Shown here in pieces: positions 53,002-63,252 of a stretch of 64,000 nucleotides of DNA. Origin of the DNA: Brachybacterium avium (GTDB taxonomy: Bacteria > Actinomycetota > Actinomycetes > Actinomycetales > Dermabacteraceae). The stretch's first letter is position 1. Every line of letters begins with the position of its first letter. The notes under the pieces are model-generated. The model was given only the letters and a program-made list of their open reading frames with translations. It searched no databases and had not been told where the DNA came from. The translations under genes and the position numbers were made by a program. The DNA is taken from assembly GCF_002216795.1 (NCBI RefSeq), contig NZ_CP022316.1, positions 1-64,000 on the forward strand, read 5' to 3'.

Positions 53002-54944
53002 TGAGTGCGCTGTTCTCGGTGGGCGATCCCGTGGTCGACACCAAGGCCCCGGACGGGCCGATCCAGGACCGCTGGGACGCGCGGCGGTTCGAGGCGAGCC
53101 TGATCAGCCCGGCGAACCGCCGCCGGCGCTCGGTGATCATGGTGGGCAGCGGCCTGGCCGGCGGCTCCGCCGCGGCGACCCTCGGGGAGGCCGGGTACCA
53201 GGTGTCGGTGTTCTGCTATCAGGACAGCCCGCGGCGGGCACACTCCATCGCCGCCCAGGGCGGGATCAACGCCGCGAAGGACTACCGCAACGACGGCGAC
53301 AGCATCCGCCGCCTCTTCTACGACACCGTCAAGGGTGGGGACTACCGTTCCCGCGAGTCGAACGTCTACCGCCTGGCCCAGGTCAGCGAGGCGATCATCG
53401 ACCAGGCCGTGGCACAGGGGGTGCCATTCGCCCGCGAATACGGAGGACTGCTGAGCACGCGCTCCTTCGGCGGCGTGCAGGTCTCCCGCACCTTCTATGC
53501 CCGTGGGCAGACGGGTCAGCAGCTCCTGCTCGGCGCCTACCAGGCGCTGGAGCGGCAGATCGATGCGGGCACCGTGCAGATGCACACCCGCCACGAGATG
53601 CTCGAGGTCATCGTCATCGAGGGCAGAGCCCGCGGCATCGTCGTGCGCGACATGGTCACCGGCGAAATCGAGACGCACCTGGCCGATGCGGTCGTGCTCG
53701 CCTCAGGAGGCTATGGCAACGTCTTCCACCTCTCGACCAATGCGATGGGCTGCAACGTCACCGCGACCTGGCGCGCACACCGCAAGGGCGCCTACTTCGC
53801 CAATCCCTGCTTCACCCAGATCCATCCCACCTGCATCCCGGTCAGCGGCGAGCACCAGTCGAAGCTGACCCTGATGAGCGAGTCCCTGCGCAATGACGGA
53901 CGGATCTGGGTCCCGGTCCAGAAGGGGGATGCCCGGGACCCGCGCGAGATCCCCGAGTCGGAGCGCGATTACTACCTGGAGCGGCAGTATCCCGCCTTCG
54001 GGAACCTGGTGCCGCGCGATGTCGCCTCCCGCGCCGCGAAGAATCAGTGCGATGCGGGGCATGGGGTCGGGCCCGGCGGTCGCGGCGTCTACCTCGACTT
54101 CGCCGATGCGCTGGAACGGTTGGGCCGCGGCACCGTGGAGGACAGGTACGGGAACCTGTTCGACATGTACCAGAAGATCACCGGCGAGGATCCCTACCAG
54201 GTGCCGATGCGCATCTACCCGGCGATCCACTACACGATGGGCGGGCTGTGGGTCGACTACGACCTCCAGAGCTCGCTGCCGGGCCTCTTCGTCATCGGGG
54301 AGGCGAACTTCTCCGACCACGGCGCGAACCGCCTCGGCGCCAGCGCCCTCATGCAGGGGCTGGCCGACGGCTACTTCGTGCTGCCCAACACCCTCACCGA
54401 CTATCTCGCCTCTCACCCGCTGCCCGCCGAGATCGACTCCACGCATCCGGAGGCGCAGCGGACCGTGGAGGACGTGCACACTCGTATCGACGCGCTGCTC
54501 GCTGTCCAGGGCAGCCGCTCGGTGGACTCCTTCCACCGTGAGCTCGGCGCGATCCTGTGGGAGCACTGCGGCATGGAGCGCAGCGCGGAGGGCCTGCAGC
54601 GGGCGATCACCCAGATCCGTGCGTTGCGCGAGGCGTACTGGAGCGATGTGCGGGTCACCGGCAGGGGAGAGGAGCTGAACCAGACGCTCGAGCGGGCCGG
54701 GCGGGTCGCGGACTTCTTCGAGCTCGCCGAGCTCATGTGCATCGACGCACTGCACCGCGAGGAGTCCTGCGGTGCCCATTTCCGCACGGAGAGTCAGACC
54801 GAGGGCGGTGAGGCCCAGCGCATCGACGAGGACTTCACCTATGTGGCCGCCTGGGAGTTCACCGGGGACGGCTCGCCGCCGCAGCTGCACCGGGAGCATC
54901 TCGAGTTCGAGCATGTCGAGCTGACGCAGAGGAGCTACACATGA
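53001..54944 (+). CDS. sdhA: Succinate dehydrogenase / fumarate reductase flavoprotein subunit
   Basis: The FAD-bearing catalytic subunit. The 647 residues show the dinucleotide motif [20 protein letters not shown], the covalent FAD histidine in [18 protein letters not shown], and the substrate site in QIHPTCIP and [27 protein letters not shown] and [20 protein letters not shown] follow. ATG 53001 overlaps the sdhC stop; the longer open frame upstream is not used. The stop overlaps sdhB (ATGA). Confidence 0.95.
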   Translation: MSALFSVGDPVVDTKAPDGPIQDRWDARRFEASLISPANRRRRSVIMVGSGLAGGSAAATLGEAGYQVSVFCYQDSPRRAHSIAAQGGINAAKDYRNDGDSIRRLFYDTVKGGDYRSRESNVYRLAQVSEAIIDQAVAQGVPFAREYGGLLSTRSFGGVQVSRTFYARGQTGQQLLLGAYQALERQIDAGTVQMHTRHEMLEVIVIEGRARGIVVRDMVTGEIETHLADAVVLASGGYGNVFHLSTNAMGCNVTATWRAHRKGAYFANPCFTQIHPTCIPVSGEHQSKLTLMSESLRNDGRIWVPVQKGDARDPREIPESERDYYLERQYPAFGNLVPRDVASRAAKNQCDAGHGVGPGGRGVYLDFADALERLGRGTVEDRYGNLFDMYQKITGEDPYQVPMRIYPAIHYTMGGLWVDYDLQSSLPGLFVIGEANFSDHGANRLGASALMQGLADGYFVLPNTLTDYLASHPLPAEIDSTHPEAQRTVEDVHTRIDALLAVQGSRSVDSFHRELGAILWEHCGMERSAEGLQRAITQIRALREAYWSDVRVTGRGEELNQTLERAGRVADFFELAELMCIDALHREESCGAHFRTESQTEGGEAQRIDEDFTYVAAWEFTGDGSPPQLHREHLEFEHVELTQRSYT

Positions 54945-55693
54945 GACTCACGCTGAACATCTGGCGCCAGGCGCACAGCGAGGCGACGGGCAGGATGGTG
55001 CCCTACCGGGTCGGGGACATCTCCCCGGAGATGTCCTTCCTCGAGGTGCTCGACGTGCTCAACGAAGAGCTCACCGCACAGGGGGAGGACCCCGTCGCCT
55101 TCGACCATGACTGCCGGGAGGGCATCTGCGGGATGTGCGGGGTCGTGATCGACGGGATAGCCCATGGTCCCGAGGCGCTGACCACCACCTGCCAGCTGCA
55201 TATGCGCCACTTCGAGGACGGGCAGGAGATCGACATCGAACCGTGGCGCGCCGGTGCCTTCCCGGTGCTCAAGGACCTCGTGGTCGACCGCAGTGCGCTG
55301 GACCGGATCGTCGCCTCCGGCGGCTTCATCACGGCGCCGACGGGATCCGCCCCCGAGGCCAACTCCACTCCCGTGGCGCGTGAGGATGCCGACCGCGCCT
55401 TCGATGCCGCGGCCTGCATCAGCTGCGGCGCCTGCGTGGCCGCCTGCCCCAACGGCTCGGCGTCGCTGTTCCTGGGGGCGAAGATCACGCACCTCGGCTC
55501 CCTGCCGCAGGGCCAGCCCGAACGGGACTCCCGCGCCGTGGCGATGAGCGAGCAGCATGATGCCGAGGGCTTCGGCGGCTGCACCCAGATCGGGGAGTGC
55601 ACGGCGGTGTGCCCCGCGGGCATCCCGCTGGACATGATCTCGCAGACCAGCTCCGATGTGCTCGGTGCGCTCTCCCGCGGCCACTACTCCTGA
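54941..55693 (+). CDS. sdhB: Succinate dehydrogenase iron-sulfur subunit
   Basis: The iron-sulfur subunit linking the flavin to the quinone site. The 250 residues contain the [2Fe-2S] motif [10 protein letters not shown] plus a fourth cysteine in TTCQLHM. The cysteine groups [12 protein letters not shown] and [18 protein letters not shown] bind the [4Fe-4S] and [3Fe-4S] clusters. It completes a type B complex in the order C-A-B, expected to work with menaquinone. It starts four bases inside sdhA. Confidence 0.95.
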   Translation: MRLTLNIWRQAHSEATGRMVPYRVGDISPEMSFLEVLDVLNEELTAQGEDPVAFDHDCREGICGMCGVVIDGIAHGPEALTTTCQLHMRHFEDGQEIDIEPWRAGAFPVLKDLVVDRSALDRIVASGGFITAPTGSAPEANSTPVAREDADRAFDAAACISCGACVAACPNGSASLFLGAKITHLGSLPQGQPERDSRAVAMSEQHDAEGFGGCTQIGECTAVCPAGIPLDMISQTSSDVLGALSRGHYS

Positions 55694-55956
55694 CCGGTGC
55701 CGGGGCCTGCGAACCCGTTATGGATCCACCGCGTTCTCAGCAGCGGCTCCGACACGACGTCTGTGAACCACCCCATCCGAGCGTTTCCCGCTGTAACCTC
55801 GAAGCAGTGATGAATCTAACGTAGTCTCCCGAGTGTCGGGCTTGCATCAGGTCATCGTGCAGTGCTCGGCGCGGATGCGCAGCGCAGCGTGGGGACGGTG
55901 CCGCCGGTCCAGGGCACTGCTCCCGTCGTCTCGGGATTCGCGACGAAGGGAGCCGT
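55694..55956 (+). promoter_or_regulatory. Upstream region of the nar operon
   Basis: This gap of 263 bases holds no convincing gene. TAACGT near 55819 is a possible -10 box, which would give a leader of about 130 bases. CCCGA-GTG-TCGGG just behind it is a small hairpin. No clear FNR (TTGAT-N4-ATCAA) site was seen. AAGGGAG lies just before the narG start. Confidence 0.35.
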
Positions 55957-58900
55957 ATGAATGCCCAGGACGCATCTCGAGATCGACCGCGAGGCGGGAA
56001 GATCGACGACTCCCTGATCGACGCCCTGATCGGGAGCCGCAGGCTCGTCACCCCCAGTGGGAGGATGACCGAGGACAACCGCGAGCTCCACAAGCAGGGG
56101 GGACGCACCGCCGATTCGTTCTATCGGGAGCGCTGGTCCCACGACAAGGTGGTGCGGTCGACTCATGGCGTGAACTGCACCGGGTCCTGTTCCTGGCGGG
56201 TGTTCGTCAAGGACGGTGTGATCACCTGGGAGGCTCAGGCGACGGACTACCCCTCGGTGGGCACCGACATGCCGGAGTACGAGCCGCGCGGCTGCCCGAG
56301 AGGCGCCTCGTTCAGCTGGTACACGTACTCACCGACCCGTGTGCGCTATCCGTATGTGCGCGCCGAGCTGATGCAGCTGTTCCGCGAGGCCAAGGACACG
56401 GTCCCGGGCCGTGACCCGGTGCTGGCCTGGCAGTCGATCGTGGACGACCCGGAGAAGGCACTCCGCTTTAAGTCACAGCGGGGCAAGGGCGGTCTGGTGC
56501 GGGCCTCGTGGGACGAGGCCGTCGAGCTGATCGCTGCAGCCCACGTCCACACCATCAAGGAGTACGGGCCGGACCGGATCGCCGGGTTCTCCCCGATCCC
56601 GGCGATGAGCCAGGGGTCCTTCGCCTCCGGTTCCCGGTTCCATCAGCTCATCGGCGCCCCGATGCTGAGCTTCTACGACTGGTACGCCGATATGCCCCTG
56701 GCCTCGCCGCAGGTGATGGGAGACCAGACCGATGTGCCGGAGTCGGGGGACTGGTGGAACTCCTCCTACCTGATCATGTGGGGCTCCAACGTCCCGCAGA
56801 CCCGCACCCCGGACGCGCACTACATGATCGAGGCCCGGTATCACGGCCAGAAGGTCATCTCGGTCGCACCGGACTACGCCGAGTCGGTCAAGTTCGCCGA
56901 CCAGTGGCTGGCTCCGCACCCGGGCACCGATGCCGCACTCGCGATCGGGATGGGCCACACGATCCTGCGCGAATTCTTCGTGGAGCGGACCACGCCGTAC
57001 TTCGACAACTATGTCAAGCACTACACGGACCTTCCGTTCCTGGTGGCGCTGGATCGCCGCGAGGACGGTTCACTGGTGCCCGGCAAGTTCGTCGTCGCCG
57101 CGGATGACGACATCGACGCGGGCTCCGTGCGCAACAGCGCGGATGCCGATTTCAAACCGATGATGTTCGACACCGTCACCGAGGTGCCGGTGGTCCCCAA
57201 CGGCACCGTCGGCCATCGCTACAACGACGAGGGACTCGGAGCGTGGAACCTCGAGCTCGGCGACATCGAGCCGGCGCTGACGATGCTGGGACGGCATGAG
57301 GACGTGGTCGAGATCCTCGTGCCGCGCTTCGACACCACGGGCGTCGAGGGCCGCGGCGACGCGGTGCGCGGTGTCCCGGTGCGCCGCTACGGGGACCGTC
57401 TGATCACCACCGTCTACGACCTGATGCTGGCGCAGTACAACGTCGGCCGCGACGGCCTGCCGGGCCAGTGGGCGTCGGGCTACGACGATGCCGAGGCCCT
57501 GTGCACCCCCGCCTGGCAGGAGACCGTCACCGGTGTCCCCGCCGGGACGGCGGCGAAGATCGGGCGCGAGTTCGCCCAGAACGCGCTCGACTCCGGCGGC
57601 CGCTCCATGATCATCATGGGCTCGGGCACCAATCATTGGTTCCACTCCGACACCATCTACCGCACCTTCCTGACGCTGACGATGCTGTGCGGCACCCAGG
57701 GCGTCAACGGCGGCGGCTGGGCCCATTACGTCGGTCAGGAGAAGGTGCGCCCGCTCACCGGATTCACGCATCTGGCGATGGCCCTGGACTGGTCGCGCCC
57801 GCCGCGTCAGGCGACGCAGACCCCCTACTGGTACATCCACTCCGGCCAGTGGCGCTACGACCAGTTCGGGACCGACACCTTTGCCGCGACGACGGGCACC
57901 GGACGCTTCGCGGGCACCTCGATCGCCGACACGATCGCGCTCAGCCAGCGGCTCGGCTGGCAGCCGTTCTATCCCCAGTTCGACATCAACTCCCTCGATG
58001 TCGCCGGCCGTGCCGCCGCAGCGGGTCAGGAGACCGTCCCGTACCTGGTGGACGCGCTCAAACAGGGAGAGATCAACTTCGCGGCCGAGGATCCGGATGC
58101 GCCGAACAACTATCCGCGCATCTGGTCGGTCTGGCGCGCGAACACCCTCGGCTCCTCGGCGAAGGGGGAGCAGTACTTCTTCCGGCACGTGATCGGCACG
58201 GAGGACGCCCTCGACGTCGAGGAGACCCCGGAGGAGTTCCGGCCCCGGGACGTGCGATGGCGGGAGGAGTCGCCCACCGGCAAGATCGATCTGATGCTGA
58301 CCCTGGATTTCCGGATGACCACGCACACCCTGCACTCCGACGTGATCCTGCCGGCATCGACCTGGTACGAGAAGCATGACCTGTCCACCACGGACATGCA
58401 CCCCTACGTGAACTCCTTCAGCCCGGCGATCGAGAACCCCTGGGAGGCGCGCACCGACTGGCAGGCCTGGGAGACGATCGCGAAGAAGTTCAGCGAACTC
58501 GCGGTGGAGCACCTGGGGACCCGGACCGACGTGGTCGCCCACCCGATGCAGCACGATTCGCGCGGCGAGCTCGCGAACCCTCACGGTCGCGTACGGGACT
58601 GGAAGGCGGGCGAGTGCGAAGCCGTGCCGGGCAGGACCATGCCGAACTTCATGGAGGTGGAGCGCGACTATACGGCGATCCACGAGAAGTTCACCTCCGC
58701 CGGCCCGCTGCTGGAGACCCTGGGGATGACCACCAAGGGACTGACCTTCGACGTCACCGAGCATGTCGAGCGCCTGCGCGGGCTCAACGGGACGGCACGC
58801 TCCGGCGTCGGGGCAGGGCAGCCGCTGCTGCGCACCGACCGGCAGGCCGCAGAGTTCATCCTCGCGCTGTCCGGCACCACGAACGGGAAGATGGCGACCG

Positions 58901-59709
58901 AGGGGTTCAAGACCCTGGAGGAGCGCACCGGGACCCAGCTGCACGACCTCTCGGCCGAGGCCGAGGGCAGGACCATCGAGTTCTCGGACACCCAGGCCTC
59001 TCCGCAACCGGTGATCACCAGCCCGGAGTGGTCCGGCTCGGAATCGGGAGGGCGCCGCTACAGCCCGTTCACCATCAACGTCGAGCGGATGAAGCCCTGG
59101 CACACCCTGACCGGGCGGCAGCACTTCTACCTCGATCACGACTGGATGCTGGAGACCGGGGAGGCGATGCCCGTGTTCCGCCCGCCGCTGAGCATGACGG
59201 CCCTGTTCGGGGAGGTGGGCATCGGGGAGACCACGCACGACGGCGCCTCGCCCGGGATCAGCGTGCGGTTCCTGACCCCGCACAGCAAGTGGTCGATCCA
59301 CACGACCTATGTCGAGACCTCGCCGATGACGAACCTGTCCCGCGGCGGGCAAACCATCTGGATGAGCGTCGAGGACGCCGAGGCCGTGGGCATCGCCGAC
59401 AACGACTGGATCGAAGCGGTCAACCGCAACGGCGTCGTCGCGGCCCGTGCGATCGTCAGCCATCGGATGCCGCAGGGCACCGCATTCATGTACCACGCCC
59501 CGGAGCGGATCATCGGCGTGCCGCTGACCGAGCGGGACGGGAAGCGCGGCGGCATCCACAACTCGCTGACCCGGCTCATGCTGAAGCCGTCGCACCTGAT
59601 CGGTGGGTACGCCCAGCTCTCCTACGGCTTCAACTACATCGGACCGTCCGGGACGCAGCGTGACGAGGTCACCGTGATCCGCAGACGCACCGTCCCCGTC
59701 GAGTACTGA
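55957..59709 (+). CDS. narG: Respiratory nitrate reductase alpha subunit
   Basis: The molybdenum bis-MGD catalytic subunit of membrane-bound nitrate reductase, facing the cytoplasm. The 1250-residue protein has the [4Fe-4S] ligands HGVNCTGSCSW (His70, Cys74, Cys78) with Cys113 in RGCPRG. The molybdenum-ligand aspartate lies in FYDWYADMPLASPQ. TPDAHYMIEARYHG and the C-terminal MGD-binding sequences are also conserved. ATG 55957 is preceded by AAGGGAG. It begins the narGHJI operon; no narK transporter or narX/L regulator is adjacent. Confidence 0.96.
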   Translation: MNAQDASRDRPRGGKIDDSLIDALIGSRRLVTPSGRMTEDNRELHKQGGRTADSFYRERWSHDKVVRSTHGVNCTGSCSWRVFVKDGVITWEAQATDYPSVGTDMPEYEPRGCPRGASFSWYTYSPTRVRYPYVRAELMQLFREAKDTVPGRDPVLAWQSIVDDPEKALRFKSQRGKGGLVRASWDEAVELIAAAHVHTIKEYGPDRIAGFSPIPAMSQGSFASGSRFHQLIGAPMLSFYDWYADMPLASPQVMGDQTDVPESGDWWNSSYLIMWGSNVPQTRTPDAHYMIEARYHGQKVISVAPDYAESVKFADQWLAPHPGTDAALAIGMGHTILREFFVERTTPYFDNYVKHYTDLPFLVALDRREDGSLVPGKFVVAADDDIDAGSVRNSADADFKPMMFDTVTEVPVVPNGTVGHRYNDEGLGAWNLELGDIEPALTMLGRHEDVVEILVPRFDTTGVEGRGDAVRGVPVRRYGDRLITTVYDLMLAQYNVGRDGLPGQWASGYDDAEALCTPAWQETVTGVPAGTAAKIGREFAQNALDSGGRSMIIMGSGTNHWFHSDTIYRTFLTLTMLCGTQGVNGGGWAHYVGQEKVRPLTGFTHLAMALDWSRPPRQATQTPYWYIHSGQWRYDQFGTDTFAATTGTGRFAGTSIADTIALSQRLGWQPFYPQFDINSLDVAGRAAAAGQETVPYLVDALKQGEINFAAEDPDAPNNYPRIWSVWRANTLGSSAKGEQYFFRHVIGTEDALDVEETPEEFRPRDVRWREESPTGKIDLMLTLDFRMTTHTLHSDVILPASTWYEKHDLSTTDMHPYVNSFSPAIENPWEARTDWQAWETIAKKFSELAVEHLGTRTDVVAHPMQHDSRGELANPHGRVRDWKAGECEAVPGRTMPNFMEVERDYTAIHEKFTSAGPLLETLGMTTKGLTFDVTEHVERLRGLNGTARSGVGAGQPLLRTDRQAAEFILALSGTTNGKMATEGFKTLEERTGTQLHDLSAEAEGRTIEFSDTQASPQPVITSPEWSGSESGGRRYSPFTINVERMKPWHTLTGRQHFYLDHDWMLETGEAMPVFRPPLSMTALFGEVGIGETTHDGASPGISVRFLTPHSKWSIHTTYVETSPMTNLSRGGQTIWMSVEDAEAVGIADNDWIEAVNRNGVVAARAIVSHRMPQGTAFMYHAPERIIGVPLTERDGKRGGIHNSLTRLMLKPSHLIGGYAQLSYGFNYIGPSGTQRDEVTVIRRRTVPVEY

Positions 59710-59736
59710 GCACCGGAGAACAGGAGGAGGAGCGGC

Positions 59737-61362
59737 ATGCGCGTCATGGCCCAGATGTCCATGGTGATGAACCTGGACAAGTGCATCGGCTGCCACACCT
59801 GTTCCGTGACCTGCAAGCAGGCATGGACCAACCGTGATGGCACCGAGTACATGTGGTTCAACAACGTCGAGACGCGGCCCGGGCAGGGATATCCCCGTGG
59901 CTACGAGGACCAGGAGAAATGGAAGGGCGGCTGGGAGCTGGACAAGCGCGGCAAGCTGCGCCAGAAGGGCGGCGGCCGGCTGAAGAAGCTGCTGACCCTG
60001 TTCGCGAACCCGCTGCTGCCCGGCATCGACGACTACTACGAGCCCTGGACCTACGAGTACGACAACCTGCTGAACGCCCCGGCGCAGCAGAACATCCCCA
60101 CGGCACCGCCGAAATCCCAGATCAGCGGCAAGCCGATCGATATCCAGTGGTCGGGCAATTGGGACGACGACCTCGGCGGGACCTACGCCAACAAGGACAA
60201 GGACCCGATGATCCGGGGGATCGAGGAGAAGGTCCAGCTCGAGTTCGACCAGACCTTCATGTTCTATCTGCCGCGGATCTGCGAGCACTGCATGAACCCC
60301 ACCTGTGTGGCCGCCTGCCCGTCGGGCGCCATCTACAAGCGCAGCGAGGACGGCGTCGTGCTGGTCGATCAGGACGACTGCCGTGGATGGCGCATGTGCG
60401 TCTCCGGCTGCCCGTACAAGAAGGTCTACTTCAACCACAAGACCGGCAAGGCCGAGAAGTGCACCTTCTGCTATCCCCGGCTCGAGCTCGGGGAGCCGAC
60501 CATCTGCGCCGAGACCTGCGTCGGGCGCCTGCGCTACATCGGCCTCGTCCTGTACGACGCCGATCGCGTCACCGACGCGGCCTCGACGCCCGACGAGAAG
60601 GACCTCTACGAAGCGCAGAAGGACCTGATCCTGGACCCGTACGACCCGGAGGTGATGGCGGCGGCCGAGAAGGGCGGCATCTCCTACGACTGGATCCTGG
60701 CTGCGCAGAACTCGCCGATCTATAAGCTGATCAAGGAGTACGAGGTCGCACTGCCCCTGCACCCGGAATACCGCACCCTGCCGATGGTCTGGTACATCCC
60801 GCCGCTGTCGCCGGTGGTGGACTCCGTGGCCGACAGCGGCTTCGATGCCGAGGACGCCGACAACCTGTTCGCAGCGATCGACACCCTGCGGATCCCGGTC
60901 GAATATCTGGCGAACCTGTTCACCGCCGGCGATGTCCCGACCGTGGAGCGCGTGCTGTACCGCATGGCCGCGATGCGCTCCTACATGCGCGATGTGGACC
61001 TGGGCCGGGAACCCAAGGAGGGCATCGCCAATGCGGTCGCCATGACGGGCCAGACGATGCGGGACATGTATCGGCTGCTCGCGATCGCCAAGTACGACGA
61101 GCGCTACGTCATCCCGCGAGGCCACGGCGAGTCCGCCCACAACCTGGAGGGCATCGGCACCGACTGCCCGCTGAACAGTGAGGGAGGGCCCGGGATGGCG
61201 GCGGAGGCCGAGGGCGCGGGCATGGCGGGTCCCGGATATGCGAGCAAGCGCGAGGAGGGCAACGTGCCGAGCCCGGGCGAGGGCCGGGTCAACCTGCTGA
61301 ACTGGGACGGCAAGGGACTTCCACAGGGGCTGTTCCCCGAACCGACCGCCGGGGGTGCCTGA
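59737..61362 (+). CDS. narH: Respiratory nitrate reductase beta subunit
   Basis: The electron-transfer subunit with four iron-sulfur clusters. The 541 residues carry four cysteine groups: CIGCHTCSVTCKQAW (Cys16-Cys26), CEHCMNPTCVAACPSG, CRGWRMCVSGCPYKK (Trp replaces a cysteine, typical of the [3Fe-4S] site) and KCTFCYPRLE with CAETC. ATG 59737 is preceded by AGGAGGAGG. The stop overlaps narJ (TGATG). Confidence 0.96.
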   Translation: MRVMAQMSMVMNLDKCIGCHTCSVTCKQAWTNRDGTEYMWFNNVETRPGQGYPRGYEDQEKWKGGWELDKRGKLRQKGGGRLKKLLTLFANPLLPGIDDYYEPWTYEYDNLLNAPAQQNIPTAPPKSQISGKPIDIQWSGNWDDDLGGTYANKDKDPMIRGIEEKVQLEFDQTFMFYLPRICEHCMNPTCVAACPSGAIYKRSEDGVVLVDQDDCRGWRMCVSGCPYKKVYFNHKTGKAEKCTFCYPRLELGEPTICAETCVGRLRYIGLVLYDADRVTDAASTPDEKDLYEAQKDLILDPYDPEVMAAAEKGGISYDWILAAQNSPIYKLIKEYEVALPLHPEYRTLPMVWYIPPLSPVVDSVADSGFDAEDADNLFAAIDTLRIPVEYLANLFTAGDVPTVERVLYRMAAMRSYMRDVDLGREPKEGIANAVAMTGQTMRDMYRLLAIAKYDERYVIPRGHGESAHNLEGIGTDCPLNSEGGPGMAAEAEGAGMAGPGYASKREEGNVPSPGEGRVNLLNWDGKGLPQGLFPEPTAGGA

Positions 61363-62156
61363 TGGGACTGCTCTCCCGTGTGCTCGAGCGCCGCGGGGCC
61401 GAGGTGCCCCTGGCGCAGAAGCGAGATCCCCTGCACGCCTCCGGTCTGTCCGACGCCGAGCTGCGGGCCACCTGGATCTGCGCCTCCTGGCTGCTCGGGT
61501 ACCCCGATGCCGCCCTGCTCGGACAGGCCGACGTGATCCGCCGGCTCGCCGAGGATCTGCCCGAGCAGACGGGATCCGGCCTGCTCGCCGGTCTCGAGGC
61601 GATCGGAGCACTCCCGCTGACCGAGCTGCAGTCCCGCTATGTCGACACCTTCGACACCCGCCGCCGCGGATGCCTGTACCTGACCTACTTCAGCCAGGGG
61701 GATACCCGCCGCCGCGGCATGGCCCTGGTCCGGATCAAGCAGGACTTCCGCGCCGCGGGGGCCGAGGTCGGCAACAACGAGCTGCCCGACCACCTGCCCA
61801 CCGTGCTCGAGTTCGCCGCCGCGTACGACGCGGAGCGGGGCGCGAAGATCCTGCGCACCAACCGTCCCGGCCTGGAGCTGCTGCGGATCCACCTGCAGGA
61901 GATCGACTCACCGTGGCACGGCGTCCTCGAGGCGATCTCGGAGACGCTGCCACCGCTGGATATGGAGGACCGCGAGGCCGTGATGCGTCTGGCGGCCGAG
62001 GGCCCCGACGACGAGACCGTGGGGCTGGACGGCTACGGGCAGGAAGAGGACGCCGCAGCGGTCGCCGCCCACACCATGGCCGCCCCGTCCTCCTGCGATC
62101 ACGACGCCACCGCGGGTGCCGTCCCGATCGAACTGACGAAAGGCCCCCGACGATGA
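61362..62156 (+). CDS. narJ: Nitrate reductase molybdenum cofactor assembly chaperone
   Basis: NarJ is the dedicated chaperone that helps insert cofactors into NarG before membrane attachment. The 264-residue protein shows the family's all-helical pattern with TWICASWLLGYPDAAL, YVDTFDTRRRGCLYLTYFSQ, GDTRRRGMALVRIK and LPDHLPTVLEF. It overlaps narH at the start and narI at the end (ATGA), so it is translationally coupled to both. Confidence 0.94.
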   Translation: MGLLSRVLERRGAEVPLAQKRDPLHASGLSDAELRATWICASWLLGYPDAALLGQADVIRRLAEDLPEQTGSGLLAGLEAIGALPLTELQSRYVDTFDTRRRGCLYLTYFSQGDTRRRGMALVRIKQDFRAAGAEVGNNELPDHLPTVLEFAAAYDAERGAKILRTNRPGLELLRIHLQEIDSPWHGVLEAISETLPPLDMEDREAVMRLAAEGPDDETVGLDGYGQEEDAAAVAAHTMAAPSSCDHDATAGAVPIELTKGPRR

Positions 62157-62925
62157 GTGATGACACGACGCTGGACATCCTGCTCTGGACGGTTCTGCCC
62201 TATTTTGTGCTGGCGATCTTCATCCTCGGCCACGTGTGGCGCTTCCGAACGGACCAGTACACGGTCACCAGCCGGTCCAGCCAGCTCTACGAATCCAAGC
62301 TGCTCCGGTTCGGCTCGCCCCTGTTCCACTACGGCATCATCGCCGTCTTCTTCGGCCATCTGATGGGACTGCTGATCCCGCAGCGATGGACCGACGCGGT
62401 CGGCATCACCGAGTCGATGTACCACTGGGGGCCTTCGGGATGGGGATCGTCGCCTCGGCGGTCACCGCCGGCGGCATCATGATCCTCGCCTGGCGACGCA
62501 CCACCAACGACCGCGTCAAGACCGTGACCCCGGTCGGCGACAAGATCATGTTCGGCCTGCTGGGGCTCTCCATCCTGCTGGGGATCACAGCGACCCTGTT
62601 CAACCTCGAGAATTCGTACAACTATCGGGAGGGACTGTCGATCTGGTTCCGGAACTTCTGGACCCTGAACCCGGATCCGTCCCTGATGGCGGCGGCGCCG
62701 CTGTTCTTCCAGCTGCACGTGCTGATGGCGCTGGTGCTGTTCGCGATCTGGCCGTTCTCCCGCCTGGTCCACGCATTCACCATCCCGTTCGGCTACCTGA
62801 ACCGCCCGTACATCCTGTACCGGTCCCGGGACGACTCCGAGCGGAAGCCGCGCCCGGGCTGGGAGAAGAGCGACATCCCCGCGGTGCCGGGGCCCGCGAC
62901 CGCACGGCGACGAAAAAAGACCTGA
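62153..62925 (+). pseudogene. narI: Respiratory nitrate reductase gamma subunit, frameshifted
   Basis: The membrane cytochrome b that passes quinol electrons to NarH. The 5' part from ATG 62153 reads LWTVLPYFVLAIFILGHVWR and continues through LFHYGIIAVFFGHLMGLLIP to MYHWGP, then runs into a stop at 62482. The remainder (AFGMGIVASAVTAGGIMILA through LHVLMALVLFAIWPFSRLVH) is in another frame to 62925. One missing G in the run at 62427-62431 explains it: a sixth G gives a smooth MYHWGAFGMGIV join. All heme-ligand histidines are present across both parts. Either the gene is broken or the base call is wrong; the intact narGHJ favours an error or a very recent event. Confidence 0.9.
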
Positions 62926-62932
62926 GCCGCGC

Positions 62933-62950
62933 CATCGTCCGGAAACGATG
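62933..62950 (-). terminator. Small hairpin between narI and tRNA-Pro
   Basis: CATCGT (62933-62938) and ACGATG (62945-62950) form a 6-base stem with a 6-base loop. On the minus strand a run of T lies about 20 bases further on, so it may help end the tRNA transcript. Confidence 0.4.
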
Positions 62951-62966
62951 ACACGGCCCAGGCCGA

Positions 62967-63043
62967 TGGTCGGGCTGACAGGATTTGAACCTGCGACCCC
63001 CTGACCCCCAGTCAGGTGCGCTACCAAGCTGCGCCACAGCCCG
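62967..63043 (-). tRNA. tRNA-Pro (anticodon GGG)
   Basis: The minus strand folds into a full cloverleaf: acceptor arms CGGGCTG and CAGCCCG, D-arm with GCGC stems, anticodon stem CCTGA/TCAGG with loop CTGGGGG (anticodon GGG, reading CCC), and T-arm GCAGG-TTCAAAT-CCTGT. The discriminator base is A and the CCA end is encoded in the DNA. Confidence 0.95.
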
Positions 63044-63181
63044 CAATAATGCGGAGCCCTCCGTGACCGGAGGACCGAGGAATACAGTACCCCGACTTCG
63101 GCCCGAAGGGCGAATCGACAGGTGCGTGACCTGCGGCACCTATGACGGGGCCACCGAACTCCGGCCCGCCCGGCAGGGGCG

Positions 63182-63219
63182 CGGCAGACCCACGGGGCCT
63201 GGGCCCTGCGGGTCTGCCG
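63182..63219. terminator. Intergenic hairpin upstream of the DUF881 gene
   Basis: A perfect 10-base stem, CGGCAGACCC (63182-63191) with GGGTCTGCCG (63210-63219), lies between tRNA-Pro and the DUF881 promoter. No gene reads into it from the left on the plus strand except the distant nar operon. Confidence 0.5.
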
Positions 63220-63240
63220 GATCTGTGCAGGCCCCGCTCC

Positions 63241-63246
63241 TACACT
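63241..63246 (+). promoter_or_regulatory. -10 box of a leaderless promoter for the DUF881 gene
   Basis: TACACT is followed by exactly six bases and ATG 63253. Confidence 0.6.
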
Positions 63247-63252
63247 GCTGTC

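Noticed and set aside
57070-61611. A 1513-codon open frame antisense to narG/narH, and similar long antisense frames such as 4229-6943 and 36467-39391
   Set aside because: In high-GC DNA the frames opposite a real gene stay open by codon bias. Their translations show biased Gly/Arg/Leu/Val composition and no family motifs, while the plus-strand genes are unambiguous.
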